Below are positions 44,751 through 53,985 of a stretch of DNA of 64,000 nucleotides, one piece after another (position 1 is the first letter of the stretch; the number at the start of each line of letters is the position of its first letter). A program made the position numbers and the translations under genes. Origin of the DNA: Pedobacter glucosidilyticus. Its GTDB lineage: Bacteria; Bacteroidota; Bacteroidia; Sphingobacteriales; Sphingobacteriaceae. The notes under the pieces are model-generated. The model did no database searches, was not told where the DNA came from, and worked only from the letters and a program-made list of their open reading frames with translations. Location of the stretch: positions 87,875 to 151,874 of the forward strand of contig NZ_DLHN01000037.1 of the NCBI RefSeq assembly GCF_002483235.1, given 5' to 3'.

Positions 44751-46742
44751 ATGAATAACTACAAAAAAATATTTTTAAATGTTACTATAGCATTGCTACT
44801 GAGTAACTATCCTATTTTAGCACAAAAGTATGACGCTTCTAAGTACAAGACTTTAATAAACCTAGAAGATGGTTATAGCGTGGCCAGCAATTTTGATAAA
44901 GCAGTTGTTTTAAACGAGAAAAAAGAAATTACAGCAACTATTAACGCTAAGAAGAATGGTTTTTGGGATATTGCCAGTACAAAAGAAAACACATTTGCCA
45001 TTAAAAGTGCTAATTATCAATGGGCATATTTTAATAAAGAAGGCGTTCAATTAACTGATTTTATTTGCGAAAGTCCTTATAAATTTATAGATGGTGTTGC
45101 CGTTTATGCGCCTAGAAAAGAAGGTAAATTTGGGTTGATGGATAAGACCGGTAAAATACTTATCCCGCCAACTTATCAAAGTATTGGTATATGCGGAGGT
45201 ACAAATTACATTATAGTAGGACAAAAAACAGGTTCTGCAATTCAACTTGCTATTGCAACCCGAGATCATCAGCTTATAACTCCTTTTCATTTTAATATAC
45301 TTAGATATTTGGGTAACGGATATTTTGCCTACGCTAAAGTAGAAAACGATAAAGGCTTTAGAAGATTTGAAGGTGTTCTTAATCCTGATTTAAAAGAAAT
45401 CACCAGCGAAAGATTCCCAGTAGAAAGCTTACAAAAAGTTTTAAAAGACGAAACCATAACCGTTACTTATAATAAGAAAAAATATTTGATAGATAGTAAA
45501 GGAAAACTAAACCCAGATAACGGAGAATTAGAATTTGATATAGCTAACCAAATGCTACCTAATACCAAAATCTTACTTATAAAATTAGACAGTACTTATT
45601 GGAGCTTGTCTAAAAAACACTATAATATAGCACTAAATAAAGGATATAAAGCTGCTCAATATAAATTAGATAGTTTAGCTAAAGAACCCAGATACATAGA
45701 AGCACATCCACAATTAAAATTTGCTGCACAAAGCAAAAAATTGGATGAAATGCAAAAAAGTGCTGATAATGGCGATATAAAAAGCATTTTAGCTATAGCT
45801 AAAGCATATCTAACAGGTGAAGGTAGAAATATAGATACCACCAAAGCCTTAACATGGTTTCAAAAGGGCATTCAAAAAGCTGATTCTGTTGCTGTTATAG
45901 AAACTGCTAACATCTATATCGCTCAATTAAAAACCGATGAAGCTTTACATATATTAAAAACATCTCCTGTTAAATCATTTCAGATTAATTATTTATCTCA
46001 AACCCTTACACAAACAGGGGGAAAGGAATTTTTAATAGCCAAGAATTATCAAAAACAAAAAAACATTACTAAAGCGGATATTTATTACGAACAAGCATTA
46101 AAATTAAAGCATACCGATGCGGCTTTTGAATATGGTAAATATCTGATAGAACGTAAGGAAGACTCAAAAGGAGTTAACATATTGGAAAATAATAGTCACC
46201 ACATCCCATCTTTATTTTATTTGGTTGGATATTATGGTTATGGCAAACAAGCTAATCCTTTTAGAAGAGCAATGTTTACTAAAATGATTATAGATAGTCC
46301 TAACGCTACAGAACAACAAAAAACCGGAGCATCCGCACTACTTAAAGATAATGCAGAACTATTTAAAGACCCTTTAAGAGAAGGTACCGTTTTCATGGTA
46401 GGCGGTGTAAAAAAAGTTGTTGCCATAAGAACCCTAAGTGGTTTTTATGCCAACGATAAAATATTTTATTCCTCAGCACAAGGCGCACCAGTAAATAGTA
46501 TGATTACCGTTTTACGTCATGAGAGCGATGAACCATTCAGGAAAAAATGTAATGTTTGCAATAGTTCTGGTAGTGTTTACAATGCTGTAAAATCAGGCTC
46601 TTATACTACTACAGATGTAACTTATAAAACAGGTAGTACCATAAGTGGCGATAAGAAAATTACCACTACAACAACACATAATACTTACAAAAGTGTAGCT
46701 AGCAAATGTTCATTGTGTCAAGGAAAAGGATACCATTATTAA
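44751..46742 (+). CDS. WG-repeat / Sel1-repeat protein with C-terminal zinc knuckles
   Basis: 663 residues. Signal peptide (to about 24, YPILAQ). WG-like repeats in 50-160, best seen in EGKFGLMDKTGKILIPPTYQSI region, then Sel1-like tetratricopeptide units in about 300-480 (AIAKAYLTGEGRNIDTTKAL, ALTWFQKGI). The C-terminus has two CxxC pairs, C600/C603 (CNVCNSSG) and C653/C656 (CSLCQGKG), of the DnaJ CxxCxGxG type split by a Thr-rich linker. A periplasmic or surface protein with a zinc-stabilised tail is likely. The combination is unusual. It is third in the operon and the following Sel1 gene begins one base after its stop. Confidence 0.65.
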   Translation: MNNYKKIFLNVTIALLLSNYPILAQKYDASKYKTLINLEDGYSVASNFDKAVVLNEKKEITATINAKKNGFWDIASTKENTFAIKSANYQWAYFNKEGVQLTDFICESPYKFIDGVAVYAPRKEGKFGLMDKTGKILIPPTYQSIGICGGTNYIIVGQKTGSAIQLAIATRDHQLITPFHFNILRYLGNGYFAYAKVENDKGFRRFEGVLNPDLKEITSERFPVESLQKVLKDETITVTYNKKKYLIDSKGKLNPDNGELEFDIANQMLPNTKILLIKLDSTYWSLSKKHYNIALNKGYKAAQYKLDSLAKEPRYIEAHPQLKFAAQSKKLDEMQKSADNGDIKSILAIAKAYLTGEGRNIDTTKALTWFQKGIQKADSVAVIETANIYIAQLKTDEALHILKTSPVKSFQINYLSQTLTQTGGKEFLIAKNYQKQKNITKADIYYEQALKLKHTDAAFEYGKYLIERKEDSKGVNILENNSHHIPSLFYLVGYYGYGKQANPFRRAMFTKMIIDSPNATEQQKTGASALLKDNAELFKDPLREGTVFMVGGVKKVVAIRTLSGFYANDKIFYSSAQGAPVNSMITVLRHESDEPFRKKCNVCNSSGSVYNAVKSGSYTTTDVTYKTGSTISGDKKITTTTTHNTYKSVASKCSLCQGKGYHY

Positions 46743-46743
46743 T

Positions 46744-47346
46744 ATGAAACTTAAAAGCTTTCTTTTCATCTGTGTTTTTAGTCTTATTACCTTATGTACT
46801 TCTTATGCGCAGGAAAAAGGACAAGCCGAACTCAAAAACGGAAATTTATCATCCTCTAAAGAATTATGGACAGAAGCTTTTACTTGGTATGAAAAAGCTG
46901 CAAACAAAGGCAATGCAGAAGCCATGTATCATTTAGCTTATATGTTTGAAAATGGACAAGGCCGAGACCAGGATTATGCACAAGCTATTAACTGGTATAA
47001 AAAAGCTATTCAGAATAATTATAGTTACGCCCTTATAGCCTTAGGTATCATTTATCAAAATAATGATTTGTATGAAGAAGCTAAAAATTGCTATCAACTT
47101 GCTGCTCAAAAAGGAATTGCAGACGGTATGGAATTATTAGGTTTTTTAAATTTGACAAAACAAAATTATAGCGATGCCATATTATGGTTTAAAAAAGCTG
47201 CTGATAAAGGAAATAAAGAAGCTATGTATCAAATAGGCTTACTCTATCAAGAGGGGCTTGACCTAAATGCTGATGAAGAAGAAGCAAAAAAATGGTTCAA
47301 AAAAGCTGCCGATAAAGGTCATGAAGAAGCTAAAGCAAAATTATAA
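46744..47346 (+). CDS. Sel1-repeat secreted protein
   Basis: 200 residues. Signal peptide (FICVFSLITLCTSYA). Four Sel1 units, for example WYEKAANKGNAEAMYHLAYM, YKKAIQNNYSYALIALGIIY, FKKAADKGNKEAMYQIGLLY, and a partial last one. Such repeats form alpha-solenoids that bind proteins. The relation to the Sel1 part of the preceding protein suggests a shared partner. Fourth gene of the operon; the next starts 15 bp after its stop. Confidence 0.78.
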   Translation: MKLKSFLFICVFSLITLCTSYAQEKGQAELKNGNLSSSKELWTEAFTWYEKAANKGNAEAMYHLAYMFENGQGRDQDYAQAINWYKKAIQNNYSYALIALGIIYQNNDLYEEAKNCYQLAAQKGIADGMELLGFLNLTKQNYSDAILWFKKAADKGNKEAMYQIGLLYQEGLDLNADEEEAKKWFKKAADKGHEEAKAKL

Positions 47347-47361
47347 TTGAATTTACTTCTG

Positions 47362-47931
47362 ATGAAAGACACTCATAAAGAAGCCTATCAACAAAAGAAA
47401 CTTAGCGAAAATATTTGGAACCAACCTAAGCCTGTATTAGTTTTCAAATCCAAAAGAGCACCCACGCTTTATTTCGTTCTTTTGATTTGTTTCCTATCAA
47501 GCATCTTCACCACATATTTAACAGTTACAATTTCAGAAGAAGAAATTTTAAAGCATTATTCATCAACTTTTACAGCAAGAGTGTGGCAGGTTATCTTTTT
47601 TCTCTTGGCAAATACCTTATTAGCTGCCATCTTATGGTTAAGCAATAGGTATGTTTTAGTACTCGAAGTATTACCGGATAAAAAAGTTAAAATCATTACC
47701 TGGCATTTTCTAAAATATAAGCATACAGAAATCTGGAATGCTTCTGATTTTGCACCAACCATTACTTATTATGACGGTATAACAGCTATTGCCGAGAGCC
47801 CTCGTGTAAATGCTCCATATCTCATCATAAGATCTAAACGAGGCAAAAAAAGAATATTTGATTTACAAGGAAATTTCCCTAACGGAAGTTTAGTTATTGA
47901 TGCTTTAATTAAACAAGCTCCAAAAGCTTAA
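47362..47931 (+). CDS. Two-TM uncharacterised membrane protein
   Basis: 189 residues from ATG at 47362 (a TTG at 47347 is in frame but less likely). Two membrane helices (LYFVLLICFLSSIFTTYL and VIFFLLANTLLAAILWL) near 36-97, followed by a soluble part (VLEVLPDKKVKIITWHF, APYLIIRSKRGKKRIFDLQG) whose strand pattern resembles a PH-like domain of the type seen in many small bacterial membrane proteins. No family named. Last of the operon; a terminator with T-run on the minus strand lies just beyond. Confidence 0.6.
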   Translation: MKDTHKEAYQQKKLSENIWNQPKPVLVFKSKRAPTLYFVLLICFLSSIFTTYLTVTISEEEILKHYSSTFTARVWQVIFFLLANTLLAAILWLSNRYVLVLEVLPDKKVKIITWHFLKYKHTEIWNASDFAPTITYYDGITAIAESPRVNAPYLIIRSKRGKKRIFDLQGNFPNGSLVIDALIKQAPKA

Positions 47932-47933
47932 AA

Positions 47934-47970
47934 TAAAAAGGCCAGATGTTTTAAAAACATCTGACCTATC
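47934..47970 (-). terminator. Terminator after serA
   Basis: Read on the minus strand: AGATGTTTTTAAAACATCT within an extended stem that also pairs AGGTC with GGCCT, then CTTTTTATTTT, 22 bp beyond the serA stop. It also closes the plus-strand operon. Confidence 0.78.
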
Positions 47971-47991
47971 TATTCTATCATTAATAAAATT

Positions 47992-48939
47992 TTACCCTTT
48001 TAAAACTTCAATAACCAAATTAGCAAGCTCTACCCCTATTCTTTCTTGAGCCTCGTTAGTAGAAGCACCAATGTGAGGAGTTAAAGAGATTTTTGGATGT
48101 TGTAAAATAGAAGTTCTAGGTGTTGGTTCGTTATCAAAAACATCTAAACCAGCAAAAGCAACTTTACCACTATCAAGAGCTTCAATTAAAGCTTCTTCAT
48201 CTATAGTACCACCTCTAGAGCAGTTTACTATTCCAACGCCTTTTTTCATTTTCTCAAACTCTTCTTTACCTAAAAGTGGTTTTTCTATGAAAGGCGTATG
48301 GATACTGATAAAATCAGCTTGAGAAATTAACTCTTCTAAACTTACTTTTTTAACCGGAACTTCCACTTCGATATTGCCAGAAAGCTCTAAAGTTAAAGAG
48401 GCAGGTACATCGCTTAAATCATAAGCTAAAACATCCATACCTAAACCTAAAGCAACTTTAGCTGTTTCACGACCAATTCTACCAAAACCTATAATACCAA
48501 TGCTTTTACCTCTTAACTCGCTACCTTTTGCATAAGCTTTTTTAAGGTTATTAAATTGAGTAGCTCCTTCAACAGGCATCTTACGGTTAGCATCGTAAAC
48601 AAATCTTACACCATTAAAAAGATGAGTAAACACCAACTCAGCAACAGATAATGATGAAGATGCTGGCGTGTTCACTACTGCAACTCCTTTGCTTCTTGCA
48701 TATTCTACATCAATATTATCCATACCAACACCACCACGACCAATAACTTTAATATTAGGGCAAGCATCAATAAGTTCTTTTCTTACTTTGGTTGCACTTC
48801 TTACCGTTATACCATCATAAGCATTTAATTTAGAAGCTAATTCTTCTTGTGGGATGTTCTGGGTGTCAACTTCAATTCCGGCTTCTTCCAATAGTTTTTT
48901 TCCTATCGGGTCTATACCATCATTTGCTAAGATTCTCAT
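47992..48939 (-). CDS. serA: D-3-phosphoglycerate dehydrogenase (short form)
   Basis: 315 residues, lacking the C-terminal ACT domain, so serine feedback through ACT is not expected. Oxidises 3-phosphoglycerate to 3-phosphohydroxypyruvate with NAD. Motifs: NAD-binding GIIGFGRIG, the substrate segment VRSATKVRKEL, catalytic Arg/Glu/His in GRGGVGMDNIDVE, NCSRGG and TPHIGAST. The partner serC is upstream on the same strand, with an inverted repeat between. Confidence 0.95.
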   Translation of the reverse strand: MRILANDGIDPIGKKLLEEAGIEVDTQNIPQEELASKLNAYDGITVRSATKVRKELIDACPNIKVIGRGGVGMDNIDVEYARSKGVAVVNTPASSSLSVAELVFTHLFNGVRFVYDANRKMPVEGATQFNNLKKAYAKGSELRGKSIGIIGFGRIGRETAKVALGLGMDVLAYDLSDVPASLTLELSGNIEVEVPVKKVSLEELISQADFISIHTPFIEKPLLGKEEFEKMKKGVGIVNCSRGGTIDEEALIEALDSGKVAFAGLDVFDNEPTPRTSILQHPKISLTPHIGASTNEAQERIGVELANLVIEVLKG

Positions 48940-48960
48940 ATTGTTTTTTATTTTGGATTT

Positions 48961-49050
48961 GAGTTTTAAGATGTGAGTATTGAGATGTTAGCAATAATAT
49001 CTGAGACTAATCAAGAATCTCAAATCTTTTATCTAACATCTCAAATCTAT
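48961..49050. repeat. Purine-rich inverted repeat between serC and serA
   Basis: TTGAGATGTTAG (48980-48991) and CTAACATCTCAA (49033-49044) are exact 12-base complements with a 41-base loop that contains further GAGAT/ATCTC units, and ATCTCAAATCT occurs twice on the right arm. It may fold into a hairpin in the mRNA between the two genes, or be a dispersed Sphingobacteriaceae intergenic repeat. Confidence 0.55.
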
Positions 49051-49051
49051 T

Positions 49052-50119
49052 TTATTTATGCTTCTCAGCAAATTCTTGCATAGCCTCTATCAATACATGA
49101 ACGCTTGTAATAGGTAAAGCATTGTATATAGATGCTCTAAAACCACCAACGCTTCTATGTCCTTTGATACCTACACAACCTTTTTCTTCTGCAAGTTTTA
49201 AGAAATCTTTTTCTAGTTCTGGATTTTCCATCACAAAGCAAACGTTCATTCTAGAACGATCTTCAACTGCTGCTGTTCCTTTGAAGAATGGGTTTCTATC
49301 AATTTCTTGATATAAAGCCTCAGCTTTAGCGATATTTTCTTTTTCGATAGCCGCAATACCACCTTTAGATTTTAACCATTTTAAGTTCAATAAAGATACA
49401 TAAATAGAGAAAACAGGTGGCGTGTTGTACATTGATTCTCCTTCAATATGTACTTTATAGTCTAACATAGAAGGAATAGTTCTGTTAACTTTACCTAAAA
49501 TCTCATCTTTTACAATTACCAAAGTTGCACCAGCCGGACCAATATTTTTTTGAGCACCCGCGTATATCAAATCAAAATCTGCAACGTTTATCTCTCTGCT
49601 AAAAATATCAGAAGACATATCGCAAACCACAGGAACATTGGTTTTAGGAATATCAAAAAGCTCTGTACCGTAAATGGTATTGTTAGAAGTAATATGGAAA
49701 TAAGATGCATCCTCTGGAATGGTATATCCTTTAGGGATAAAATTAAAATTAGCGTCTTTTGAAGATGCTACAATCTCTACCTCACCAAATAATTTAGCTT
49801 CTTTTATAGCTTTTTTAGCCCAAACTCCGGTCTCTAAATAAGCAGCTTTTTTACCTTCTTGAAGTAAATTCATAGCTACCATGGCAAACTGTAAACTTGC
49901 ACCACCTTGTAAGAAAAGAACCGAGTAACCTTCTGGCACATTCATTAATTCCTTTACAATTTTAATAGCCTCTTCAGATACGGCAATAAACTCTTTACTA
50001 CGATGTGATATTTCTAAAATAGAAAGCCCTGTATCGTTAAAATTTAATACTGCTTGTGAAGCTTGTTTGAATACTTCTTGTGGTAAAATACATGGACCAG
50101 CGCCAAAATTATGTTTCAT
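49052..50119 (-). CDS. serC: Phosphoserine aminotransferase
   Basis: 355 residues from ATG at 50119 (the open frame continues 33 bases upstream, but the family start MKHNFGAGPCILP fits here). PLP lysine in YAGAQKNIGPAG; also SHRSKEF, LFLQGGASLQFAM and CDMSSDIFSREI. It converts 3-phosphohydroxypyruvate to phosphoserine. Also used in pyridoxine synthesis. First gene of the serC-serA pair. Confidence 0.96.
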   Translation of the reverse strand: MKHNFGAGPCILPQEVFKQASQAVLNFNDTGLSILEISHRSKEFIAVSEEAIKIVKELMNVPEGYSVLFLQGGASLQFAMVAMNLLQEGKKAAYLETGVWAKKAIKEAKLFGEVEIVASSKDANFNFIPKGYTIPEDASYFHITSNNTIYGTELFDIPKTNVPVVCDMSSDIFSREINVADFDLIYAGAQKNIGPAGATLVIVKDEILGKVNRTIPSMLDYKVHIEGESMYNTPPVFSIYVSLLNLKWLKSKGGIAAIEKENIAKAEALYQEIDRNPFFKGTAAVEDRSRMNVCFVMENPELEKDFLKLAEEKGCVGIKGHRSVGGFRASIYNALPITSVHVLIEAMQEFAEKHK

Positions 50120-50265
50120 TTGTTTGAGTTGTTTGTTTGGTTTCTTATGCAATAATTAAAATTAAACACTGTTTTGATTAAGATGTTTAAAATTTAGTTC
50201 CACTGTTTATTACTGATGTTTTAAGCTTCAAATTTAAAACAATAAAACGTTTCTAACGGGTAAAT

Positions 50266-52689
50266 TTAAAATTTTGCAATAATCTTAAAATTTAGCTGCC
50301 TAGATGTTAAAAAATTAGGAATTGCGTAACGGTTATTATTAACATCTGTTAACCATAAGTAAGAAACTGTATTATTGATATTGAGTAAGTTAAACACTTC
50401 TGCATAAACGATAAAAGAATTGAAATAGGTATCAAACCATTTAAATCTTTTAATACTTTCTTTATCTAAAATATCCTTAGAAAAACCTATATCTACTCTT
50501 CTGTATGGTGGTATGGTAAAATTTGTGGTGAAGTTATTGGTTTTAGGTGGCCAACTTGGTAATCTGGAGCCATATAGTAAACTTAAATGAACCTTATAAG
50601 TTGGGCTGTTGAATAACCTATCCTGAAAAAATATAGAGAAATTTACGCGTTGATCAGTTGGTCTTTTGATAAAGCCTGGAAAAACAACTTGCTGATTTCC
50701 ATTGGCATCTGTTCTGGTGAAAGAATCACCGTTGATATCTTCTTCTGTTTTCATCAAAGAAAGTCTAAAAGAGGATTCTAAATCCCGCACAAACTCGCCA
50801 CTGATTGAAAAATCTAAACCAGCAGCATATCCTTTTGAGGTTAAACCAGCATTGTACCTTACTCGAAGATTTTCTAACTCGTAAGGTGTAAGTTGTAATA
50901 AGGCTTTGTAGTAAACTTCGGTATTGAACCTCAAATTGGTTCCAAAAGATTTAAATTTATAATCTGATGAAGCAATGAAATGTAAAGACTTTTGCGATTT
51001 AACATCTGGATTTATCTGACCATCAAAACCTCTTAGCTCTCTATAAAAAGGCGTTTGAACGTAATAACCACTAGCAAATCTATAAATAATGTCTTTTTCC
51101 TTTTTAGGATTATAGGTTAATACCAACCTTGGGCTAGGTAAAAACTCTTTGGTGAAACTATTATAATTAAACCTTAAGCCACTTGCTAAAATAAAATGCT
51201 CGCCAATATCTGATGTATTTAAGATATATCCTGAAATCCTGTTAGTAGTTAAGGTATTGCTTGCATTACGATAATCAAACAGCGGAAAACCATTCGTATT
51301 ATCATTTGGCAAGGTATAACCTGCAGAATCTAAATAATTAAACTCTAAAAGTTCATCTTTGATATAGTCTTGCTGAAATCTTAAACTGGTTTCCCAGTGG
51401 GTGTTATTTTTAGAAAAATAATATTTGATATCACTAGCTAAAACACGAGCATCCATTTGGTTTCTGCCATAATCTTGAAAAGCACCTATACCACGGTTTG
51501 TTACCACGTTACCAAAACCGCCTCCTAAAAAATCAGTTTCTACTTCATCAAATAAATAAGAACCAGTTATATCAAAATTCTCTCTTTCAGACATGATAAA
51601 AGCAGAATTTATCCATTTAAGCTTGGCTTTATCGTTAAGCTTATAATTAAAAGTAAGCGCTCCCACTAAGTTGGTATATTGATCTATCTCCTGCCCCTCA
51701 TAATTTACCCTTAATCTTAAAGTTTGCTGTAAAGTACCAAAAGTAGTTTCTCTGGATTGCGGCAACAAACTAAACTCGCTGCTGTTGGCAATACCTAAAA
51801 ATTCTACATTTAAACGTGAATTTGCTTTGTAATTGACAAGGGTTTGTAAATCGTAAAAACGCGGGTCGTAGCTACCTCTAATAGGTTGGGCATTAAGGAC
51901 AAATCTATTTCTCTTATTTCTAAAACTTAGTGCTACATTAAACTTCTTTTGTACGAAAAAAGTACTTGCAGACAAACCATTAGTACCCACACTGATGACA
52001 CTTGCAGTCGTATCTCGTGTTTTGTAATTTACGTCTAAAACGGATGATAGCTTGTCGCCATAACGAGCTGAGAAACCTCCGGCAGAAAATTTAACATTAG
52101 ATATTAAATCAGGGTTAATTAAACTTAAACCTTCTTGCTGTCCATTTCGCACTAAATAAGGTTTAAAAATCTCCACATCGTTGATATAAATGAGGTTCTC
52201 ATCGAAATTACCTCCACGTACAGAGTATTGAGAGCTTAATTCGTTATTGGTAGAAACGCCGGGTAGCTGTTTTAACATCGCCTCAAAACTTTGAGCAACA
52301 TTAGGAGATAGCTCAAAATTACGGGCATTTATACCGGTCATTCCTTCTATCCTAGTACTTTGGTCGTTTACCACCACTACATCAAGCATTTGTTTATCTT
52401 TCACCAAAACAACATTAAGAACGGTATTTTTCTCTAATTTAAGATTAGAAATATTTGTATTGTATCCTGATAATGAAAAAGTTAACGTGTAATTTCCAGG
52501 TTTTAAGTTGATAAGATATTCTCCTTTGATATTAGATATTTTTTTGACATCTAAATCTTTCACACTAATCTCTACACCACTTAAAGATTCTGATTGTGCA
52601 TTACTTATTTTCCCAGAAAGCCTTAAGGTTTGCTGTGCAAAGATATTTGCAGAGAAGCATAAAAATATAGCCAGAAGAAAACTACGCAT
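50266..52689 (-). CDS. TonB-dependent receptor with carboxypeptidase-like N-domain
   Basis: 807 residues. Signal peptide, then a CarboxypepD_reg-like domain (about 20-100, LSGKISNAQSESLSGVEISVKDLD), a plug with EAMLKQLPGVSTNNELSSQYSVRGG region (TonB box not obvious), and a 22-strand barrel ending in NFKIIAKF, an aromatic-terminated strand. It imports a substrate through the outer membrane with TonB energy. No SusD partner is adjacent, which argues against a starch-type polysaccharide locus. The reading frame overlaps the end of rpe by 8 bp, suggesting coupling with it. Substrate unknown. Confidence 0.9.
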   Translation of the reverse strand: MRSFLLAIFLCFSANIFAQQTLRLSGKISNAQSESLSGVEISVKDLDVKKISNIKGEYLINLKPGNYTLTFSLSGYNTNISNLKLEKNTVLNVVLVKDKQMLDVVVVNDQSTRIEGMTGINARNFELSPNVAQSFEAMLKQLPGVSTNNELSSQYSVRGGNFDENLIYINDVEIFKPYLVRNGQQEGLSLINPDLISNVKFSAGGFSARYGDKLSSVLDVNYKTRDTTASVISVGTNGLSASTFFVQKKFNVALSFRNKRNRFVLNAQPIRGSYDPRFYDLQTLVNYKANSRLNVEFLGIANSSEFSLLPQSRETTFGTLQQTLRLRVNYEGQEIDQYTNLVGALTFNYKLNDKAKLKWINSAFIMSERENFDITGSYLFDEVETDFLGGGFGNVVTNRGIGAFQDYGRNQMDARVLASDIKYYFSKNNTHWETSLRFQQDYIKDELLEFNYLDSAGYTLPNDNTNGFPLFDYRNASNTLTTNRISGYILNTSDIGEHFILASGLRFNYNSFTKEFLPSPRLVLTYNPKKEKDIIYRFASGYYVQTPFYRELRGFDGQINPDVKSQKSLHFIASSDYKFKSFGTNLRFNTEVYYKALLQLTPYELENLRVRYNAGLTSKGYAAGLDFSISGEFVRDLESSFRLSLMKTEEDINGDSFTRTDANGNQQVVFPGFIKRPTDQRVNFSIFFQDRLFNSPTYKVHLSLLYGSRLPSWPPKTNNFTTNFTIPPYRRVDIGFSKDILDKESIKRFKWFDTYFNSFIVYAEVFNLLNINNTVSYLWLTDVNNNRYAIPNFLTSRQLNFKIIAKF

Positions 52690-53353
52690 GGAAAGTATCA
52701 GGAGATATATGCTTTAACTCTGCAATAGCATGCAATTGGTCTTCGGCAGCAAAAATAGCGTTACCTGCTACCAGCACATTGGCACCTGCTTTTAATAAAG
52801 CTAAAGAATTATGATTACTTACGCCGCCATCAATTTCTATAAATAACTTAGGATTTTTCTCATCAGCCATTGCCCTTAACTGCTGTATTTTATGGTAACT
52901 ATTTGTAATAAATTTTTGTCCGCCAAAACCCGGATTAACCGTCATGATTAAAGCTAGGTCCAATTCTTCTATCACATTTTCCAATAAAGAAACCGGTGTA
53001 TGAGGATTAATTGCAACACCTGCTTTACAACCTAATTCTTTAATTTTATGGATGGTTCTATCCAAATGATTGCAAGCTTCATAATGGACAGTAATAACAT
53101 TGGCGCCTGCTTTTTGGAAATCTTCCAGATAACGGTCTGGATTGGTAATCATCAAATGCACATCTAAAGGTTTTAATGCATAATTTTTAACTGCTGCAAT
53201 TACCGGAAAACCAAAAGAGATATTAGGTACAAAAACGCCATCCATAACATCTACATGTATCCAATCTGCCTCACTATGATTAAGCATTAAAATATCTTGT
53301 TTAAGATGGGCAAAGTCTGCAGATAAGATAGATGGTGCAATTAAATGATTCAT
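52682..53353 (-). CDS. rpe: Ribulose-phosphate 3-epimerase
   Basis: 223 residues, a TIM barrel. Seen: IAPSILSADFAHL, HVDVMDGVFVPNISFG, DVHLMI, the metal His ligands and catalytic Asp in VNPGFGGQKFI and EIDGGVSN. It interconverts ribulose-5-phosphate and xylulose-5-phosphate. The start ATG at 53353 is only four bases from a -7 box, so the mRNA may be leaderless. TonB receptor follows with 8-bp overlap. Confidence 0.96.
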   Translation of the reverse strand: MNHLIAPSILSADFAHLKQDILMLNHSEADWIHVDVMDGVFVPNISFGFPVIAAVKNYALKPLDVHLMITNPDRYLEDFQKAGANVITVHYEACNHLDRTIHKIKELGCKAGVAINPHTPVSLLENVIEELDLALIMTVNPGFGGQKFITNSYHKIQQLRAMADEKNPKLFIEIDGGVSNHNSLALLKAGANVLVAGNAIFAAEDQLHAIAELKHISPDTFHA

Positions 53354-53357
53354 GATT

Positions 53358-53365
53358 CAAATATA
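53358..53365 (-). promoter_or_regulatory. -7 box of rpe
   Basis: On the minus strand TATATTTG fits TAnnTTTG. It ends four bases before the rpe ATG, so transcription would begin at or next to the start codon. Confidence 0.45.
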
Positions 53366-53437
53366 ATAAATATGCTTTCTTTTAAAACTTTAATCATAAG
53401 CTAAATGTATTTATCTTGTCTAAGAAATCATCACTTT

Positions 53438-53983
53438 ATGAAATATAACGTTCTCTTTTTCTTTATCATTTTTTTAAATCTCCAAACAAAAGGACAAATT
53501 TTTAAAACTGATAAATTATCTGTTCATTTTTATGCTGCCGCACCTGTTGCCGATATTGATGCACTTACCAATTACGCAAATGCAAGTTTTGATTTAAAAC
53601 GTAAGGAAGTAAAAGTAACTATACAAATGACTTCTTTTAGCTTTAAAAAGGCTTTAATGCAACAACACTTTAATGAGAAATACATAGAAAGTGATAAACA
53701 TCCATTAGCTAGCTTTAAAGGTAATTTTAAAGATAATTTATCTGATAAACCTGATGGTACTTACGTTATTTACGTAGAAGGCAAATTTAACCTGCATGGC
53801 GCTGAAGTTAATCAAATTATACCATGCAAAATCACCATTCTAAAGAATCAATTAAGCGTTAACAGTTCTTTTATATTAAATACAAGAGATTTTAAAATCG
53901 AGCCTCCAAAAATCTTGACAAAGCCTATCGGCGAAAAGATTGAAGTAACTGTTAATGGCGTCCTCCATAAAATTAGCGGCTAA
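53438..53983 (+). CDS. YceI-like secreted lipid-binding protein
   Basis: 181 residues from ATG at 53438 (in-frame ATG 33 bases upstream is less likely). Signal peptide (NVLFFFIIFLNLQTKG). The YceI-like lipocalin fold shows as KLSVHFYAAAPVADIDALT, FSFKKALMQQHFNEKYIESDKHP, KFNLHGAEVNQIIPC and the closing strand FKIEPPKIL, with the conserved FxxKxxxMxxHFNEKY segment. YceI proteins bind isoprenoid or polyprenyl lipids in a barrel. Divergent from rpe; convergent with the oxidoreductase gene (2-bp gap). Confidence 0.9.
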   Translation: MKYNVLFFFIIFLNLQTKGQIFKTDKLSVHFYAAAPVADIDALTNYANASFDLKRKEVKVTIQMTSFSFKKALMQQHFNEKYIESDKHPLASFKGNFKDNLSDKPDGTYVIYVEGKFNLHGAEVNQIIPCKITILKNQLSVNSSFILNTRDFKIEPPKILTKPIGEKIEVTVNGVLHKISG

Positions 53984-53985
53984 AT

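Noticed and set aside
50266..52689. SusC-type polysaccharide locus
   Set aside because: There is no SusD gene next to the TonB receptor and no glycoside hydrolase near; it overlaps rpe instead.
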